22,635 bases of DNA from the IMG/VR virus record IMGVR_UViG_3300025704_000120, positions 1-22,635 of that record; one strand, given 5' to 3'. This DNA comes from a virus. Shown piece by piece: positions 19,039-22,635 of the stretch. Each line of letters starts with the position of its first letter. Position 1 is the first letter of the stretch. The translations under genes were made by a program, and so were the position numbers. The notes under the pieces were generated by a model that worked only from the letters and a program-made list of their open reading frames with translations, searched no databases and had not been told where the DNA came from.

Positions 19039-21897
19039 TTATTTTACCTTACTCATTGCAAAATCCATCATTTTCATAAACCTGGTTTCGTCTTTGTTAA
19101 TTGCGTCAGCAAACTTTTTCTTGTTTGCATCGTTCAACGAGTCATGCACCTTTACCATTGCAGATGCAGTGAACATGTCAACTTTTGTCTTTGAACCAGA
19201 AGCAAATTTAACAGCTCCGGCCGACTTTGTGTTTACGATTTTACGAAGATCATCGATAACGCCTTCTGATACAACTTCTACATAATCTTTATTACTAGGT
19301 AATTTGCCTTTATTAAGACCATTTTTAGCTTTATGTTTATCAAATGTGGGTTTAATACCACGCTTTTTAGCATTCTTTTCAGCTTTATCGATATCAACCA
19401 TATGCTTAGCATAACCCTTCTTAAACATTTTAGGGTCAGATTTTTTATGTTCATCGTCATTTTTTGATTGCTTTTTATTACGCCAATCAATAAATTTTTT
19501 GCCGGACATTGCTGCGGCCCGATCACTGGAGGTATATTTACCGCCAAATAGACCTTTATTATCTTTGTATTTAGCACTGGTACCAGCAGCCTCTTCTAGC
19601 GGATTAGTAAAGCTATCGGCCTTTAAGCGGCCAATAATACGTCCACCCCCATCTGTAACAATAAAATCGCCGTTATCAGCAATACGAGAAGTTGTTCCGG
19701 CTTTTGCTCTTTTACCACCAAGAGCCTTTGTCATTAGGGCCTTTACTGCTCTTTCTTTTACGCCTTCATCAAGTTCAATTTCTTCATTACGTATATTTTT
19801 CTGAAATGCTTTGTATTCTTTGCGGCGGTCTGCGTCTTTATCTAATAAAGAAAGAATTTTTTCACGTGGCTCTGTGTCTAAGTCATCGACAAACTTCTTC
19901 AGTTGTGCTGTTTGACCTTTCTTCATCATCATAGCAGCTTTTATAAAGTCCATCTTATCAATGCCGCCATGTTTACGGGCATAATCTTCAAGTTCTTTTG
20001 CAACACGTGACATTGTAGCTTCATCAAGATTCGATTCTCTTATTGAGGCTTTGTACAATTCTAAACCTTTAGAATATGCTGGGTTTTTCATCATTCGCTT
20101 TGACTCAGCATCATCTGGATTTTGATGAGCCATGCGAACTGTTGGTTCGTCTAATTTATTGGCTTTCATATGCTTTTTATATGCATCAAACTTTTTAGAA
20201 TCTACTGCTGGACCAAATCTGTTTCTCATCGGCGTGGTTGTTTCATTAACAGATTCAGCAAGCTTCCAACCCTTTGCAAGATATTCTTTTTGTTTAGTCT
20301 TATCAATAACAATAGTTTTGCCGGCTTTATCTACAACCATGACTTCGGTTTTAGGATTTTTTAACTGCCGAGCCTCCTCAACAGATTCGGTAAATTCAAC
20401 TGGAACAAGGATGGATCCTTTAGACCCACCATTAACCATCATCATTTCATCACCTTTACGAGCAATTTTAAAATCTTTGTGAATTTTTTTAAAGTTAGCT
20501 TTTGAAATATAAACTTTATTATTTTTTACTTCATAATCGCGATCCCGTAAAACGGCTTCGTCAAGCGATTCAAATTGCATAGTATGTTGGCCACTGCCAC
20601 GAACCTTTTCGGCTGCGGCTTTAGATGAATATGGGGCACCTTGATTAACAAATTTGCCACCAGAAAACTTTTGAACCTGAAACCCGGATTTTGCTTTAGC
20701 GCCGGCTCTGTTATCAGGGTGGGCATTCGACAAATCTATAATACGGATTTGACCGGTTTTAGCTTCAGAAATAGCCTCATCGCCCTTATCGGTTTCGCTG
20801 TTTATATTTTGTTTAAATTTATTCCAATTATAATCGCGGATAATTTTTAAGATTGCATCTCTATTACTAGAACGCTTGTCAATATATTTACCAACAATGA
20901 CATCAATAGACATTTTGGCTTCAAGATCTTTAATAATCTTTTTAGCTGGTAATTTAGCTTCATCTACATATTCAATACCTTCTTTCATATCGATAAGACT
21001 TGCACCTAAATCGCCAATAGCAAAGGTAATTTTACCGTCCTTTTTTCTACGTAAGAAAGATTTAACACCACCAGATTTTGCTTGAAGAGTAATTTTTTCT
21101 TGTTCGGAAGGCTTACCTTTTAAAACGGTTGTTTTTGATAAAACTTTATATTCGACAAAATCTCCACCTTTAGATAACGTTGAATCAAATTTAATTTTTA
21201 CATTATCATTTTTCTTTAACTTATCGAAAATAGCAGAATGTTTGTCGGTCATTTCAGTTAATCCTTTAATTTGTGTAATTTCTGTGGTAGCTTCTGCCAT
21301 TGCAGGCTTTTCAATCATATACATTTGTACAGATTCCGTTGGAACAATTCCACCACTTTTCCATACTTTTGGGGCAATAAGAACTCGCGGTCCTCTTAAT
21401 TCTTTTACAATATAATCCATTTTAGCTTCGGCTGGTCCGTCAGCGTATTTCTTTTTTAAACGAACAGTATCACCTTTTTTAATTTCGGTTTTTGCTTCAT
21501 AAGCTGGGCCACGCTTTGGTGATCCTGGATTTGGCTGTTTTAAATTTTTACGAAGTGCTGCAAGATCATTTTTAAGCTTGCTTATCTTAAAAGATTTCAT
21601 AACATTTGAATTGCCAGATTTTGTTATAGCATTTTTTGTTAATTGCATAGACTCTTCGGTATTTTCTTTACGTGACATAGATTTATCCATTTTATCGGCC
21701 GCGGAATTGAATAGTTTAGTATAAGTTTTTTCATTTTCGGCGGCCGAAGGCATTGCCATCATAACATCATCATTAACAAGATCCCAATTAATTGAACCAT
21801 CTTTATTATAATTAGCCTTATCTTTTAAAGACTTTTTTATGTGTTTTTCAATATTAGATTTATTAAGAGAAGCCTCTTGCAAATTACGATTTTCCAT
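19039..21897 (-). CDS. large modular phage protein with repeated prohead-protease-like sites
   Basis: The start at 21897 has GAGG five bases upstream; 52 extra codons upstream would only shadow the previous gene. The 952-residue product is a chain of short Lys-rich modules joined by acidic linkers ending in Glu-small. Strict (L/I)xE|(A/G/S) sites follow residues 8, 378, 447, 548, 621, 626, 711 and 769; Val/Met variants follow 202, 313, 508 and 878. Modules include SH3/KOW-like KKGDTVRLKKKY (141-151), VMVVDKAGKTIVID (519-532), MSRVAKELEDYARKHGGIDK (629-648) and the final EGVIDDLRKIV...TASAMVKVHDSL, all recalled from T4-like marine phage proteins. It may be an injected or core polyprotein. Confidence 0.75.
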   Translation of the reverse strand: MENRNLQEASLNKSNIEKHIKKSLKDKANYNKDGSINWDLVNDDVMMAMPSAAENEKTYTKLFNSAADKMDKSMSRKENTEESMQLTKNAITKSGNSNVMKSFKISKLKNDLAALRKNLKQPNPGSPKRGPAYEAKTEIKKGDTVRLKKKYADGPAEAKMDYIVKELRGPRVLIAPKVWKSGGIVPTESVQMYMIEKPAMAEATTEITQIKGLTEMTDKHSAIFDKLKKNDNVKIKFDSTLSKGGDFVEYKVLSKTTVLKGKPSEQEKITLQAKSGGVKSFLRRKKDGKITFAIGDLGASLIDMKEGIEYVDEAKLPAKKIIKDLEAKMSIDVIVGKYIDKRSSNRDAILKIIRDYNWNKFKQNINSETDKGDEAISEAKTGQIRIIDLSNAHPDNRAGAKAKSGFQVQKFSGGKFVNQGAPYSSKAAAEKVRGSGQHTMQFESLDEAVLRDRDYEVKNNKVYISKANFKKIHKDFKIARKGDEMMMVNGGSKGSILVPVEFTESVEEARQLKNPKTEVMVVDKAGKTIVIDKTKQKEYLAKGWKLAESVNETTTPMRNRFGPAVDSKKFDAYKKHMKANKLDEPTVRMAHQNPDDAESKRMMKNPAYSKGLELYKASIRESNLDEATMSRVAKELEDYARKHGGIDKMDFIKAAMMMKKGQTAQLKKFVDDLDTEPREKILSLLDKDADRRKEYKAFQKNIRNEEIELDEGVKERAVKALMTKALGGKRAKAGTTSRIADNGDFIVTDGGGRIIGRLKADSFTNPLEEAAGTSAKYKDNKGLFGGKYTSSDRAAAMSGKKFIDWRNKKQSKNDDEHKKSDPKMFKKGYAKHMVDIDKAEKNAKKRGIKPTFDKHKAKNGLNKGKLPSNKDYVEVVSEGVIDDLRKIVNTKSAGAVKFASGSKTKVDMFTASAMVKVHDSLNDANKKKFADAINKDETRFMKMMDFAMSKVK

Positions 21898-22504
21898 TGT
21901 AACCTCTACCGATTGATTTACGGAATTGTTTAACACCAACTCTATCAGACATGTCTTGGCCCTTTTCACGCTTACGAATAGTTTCTTTTTCTTTTGAAAT
22001 TTCAGGATTGCCGCGAAGAAGTTTAGCTGTTGCAGTATTACGAGCCTTATCACTTTTCATTTTAGCTTTTTTTCTATAGCTATCCAATGCGCCTGGACGA
22101 TCTAGAACTTCATCAATAGTCTCTTCATTGACGTCATCATTATTTTTCATATAATCACGCACTGAATCGATATAATCTGTAGCTTTAGTAATCTTATTCT
22201 GTACCCATTCAGGCATGTTCTCATCATCAGACAATTGATCGTGTAGTTCTTGGGCAGCGTCAATCATTGTCTTGAGTTGTGTCTTAGCCATATCACCTTC
22301 TTTATCATACTCTTCAGGATCTTTGGCTTCACCCATAGGTTTTACTTTTTTCATGGGTTCGCGCTTAGAATATTTACTACGCATTTCTTTAAACGCTTTT
22401 TCACTCTTAACAACTTCTTTATCAACCGGAACCATACGAATTCTTACCTTACCGTCTGGACCAATATATTTTTCTGGTTTTCTATCTGCTGATTTAACTG
22501 CCAT
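21884..22504 (-). CDS. conserved T4-like phage protein, probably virion-associated
   Basis: The 206-residue protein is very hydrophilic. KYIGPDGKVRIRMVP lies near the N-terminus, then MGE|A at about 57-60. The block EGDMAKTQLKTMIDAAQELHDQL followed by MPEWVQNKITKATDYIDSVRDYM is one I recall as recurring in T4-like phages. A basic C-terminus (KLLRGNPEISKEKETIRKREKGQD, GYNGKS) follows. GAGG precedes the ATG, and the gene overlaps the start of the large modular gene by 14 bases, so they are probably co-expressed. It could be a head-core or internal protein. No enzyme motif is visible. Confidence 0.72.
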   Translation of the reverse strand: MAVKSADRKPEKYIGPDGKVRIRMVPVDKEVVKSEKAFKEMRSKYSKREPMKKVKPMGEAKDPEEYDKEGDMAKTQLKTMIDAAQELHDQLSDDENMPEWVQNKITKATDYIDSVRDYMKNNDDVNEETIDEVLDRPGALDSYRKKAKMKSDKARNTATAKLLRGNPEISKEKETIRKREKGQDMSDRVGVKQFRKSIGRGYNGKS

Positions 22505-22505
22505 T

Positions 22506-22635
22506 TTACTTGCCTCTTACTTTATCCGCTAAATCTTTATCGGCTTTGCCCCATGTGCCCGGAGATTTTGTAGTAAACGAATTAACCCTAGCAAATCCCC
22601 ATTGTTCAGGAGTGGTTCCAGGTCTATGACCGGTT
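22506..22635 (-). CDS. 3' end of a small conserved phage protein (partial)
   Basis: The right edge holds the C-terminal 42 codons of a minus-strand gene ending at 22506, one base before the next ATG. The visible part contains GTTPEQWGFARVNSFTTKSPG and ends DKDLADKVRGK. The xxQWxxARVNSF pattern recurs in T4-like marine phage proteins, often at the end of structural polypeptides. The start and the full length lie outside the window. Confidence 0.75.
   Translation of the reverse strand, partial: TGHRPGTTPEQWGFARVNSFTTKSPGTWGKADKDLADKVRGK

Noticed and set aside
20132-20482. 116-codon plus-strand frame
   Set aside because: Lies opposite the large modular protein, whose minus-strand frame shows recognised modules and conserved linkers; the plus frame has no domain or ribosome-binding logic.
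21898-22053. Extended N-terminus of the large modular protein
   Set aside because: Would overlap the upstream gene by 170 bases; the ATG at 21897 has a well-placed GAGG.
1-22635. tRNA genes, CRISPR arrays, insertion sequences, integrase or attachment sites
   Set aside because: No cloverleaf-like segments, regularly spaced repeats, transposase motifs or terminal inverted repeats were noticed on either strand; an automated tRNA scan would be decisive.

Overview
The window reads as an interior segment of a T4-like marine myovirus genome. The DNA is visibly AT-rich, and every credible gene lies on the minus strand, so transcription runs from position 22635 towards 1. Genes are packed with ATGA or TAATG junctions and gaps of only a few bases. 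Family assignments (PhoH, T4-type RNase H, class I ribonucleotide reductase, FmdB-like protein, DUF6433-like and DUF5872-like proteins, T4-like structural families) fit myophages of marine bacteria. No photosynthesis genes, tRNAs, integrase or CRISPR are visible, so the host (a Pelagibacter-type or other marine bacterium) remains open. Assignments come from recall of protein families, not from a search.

Layout in transcription order. (1) 22635-16680 is a block of virion-associated genes. A 952-residue modular protein carries many sites resembling the T4 prohead-protease consensus (L/I)xE|(A/G/S). Three small proteins begin with a ten-residue leader like the T4 internal-protein capsid-targeting sequence, and a fourth, DUF5872-like protein has a degenerate version. 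A membrane-spanning T4-like protein and a Cys-rich protein lie among them. (2) 16645-13164 begins with a T4-type late promoter, then a tail-anchored coiled-coil protein, an acidic protein with EF-hand-like and Cys-pair motifs, three conserved T4-like proteins, and a lysis-type pair of overlapping reading frames (i-spanin-like and lipoprotein o-spanin-like) followed by a one-TM protein. (3) 13097-9833 has a sigma70-like promoter driving nrdB and nrdA, plus a tiny zinc-ribbon gene. The ATP-cone sits on NrdB rather than NrdA. (4) 9818-7290 holds a GIY-YIG-type nuclease behind a late promoter, a thermonuclease, RNase H with its own promoter, a DUF6433-like gene, a rho-independent terminator and a short helical protein. 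(5) 7269-3792 holds small unknowns, a conserved phage protein with its own promoter, a tiny basic protein, FmdB-like and PhoH genes, a nitroreductase-like protein, glutaredoxin and a 55-residue phage protein. (6) 3769-1 has another promoter, a HAD-type phosphatase, two small unknowns, and a glycan-type cluster: GT8-like transferase, glycerol-3-phosphate cytidylyltransferase-like enzyme, a second transferase-like protein and an FkbM methyltransferase.

The genes fall into nucleotide supply and redox (NrdAB, glutaredoxin), nucleic-acid breakdown and repair (RNase H, thermonuclease, GIY-YIG, PhoH), head contents and structure, lysis, and surface-glycan modification. The most interesting system is the set of proteins that look built for packaging into the head and cutting by the prohead protease. 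They include three or four short leader-bearing proteins and one long protein that may be a polyprotein of internal head peptides.
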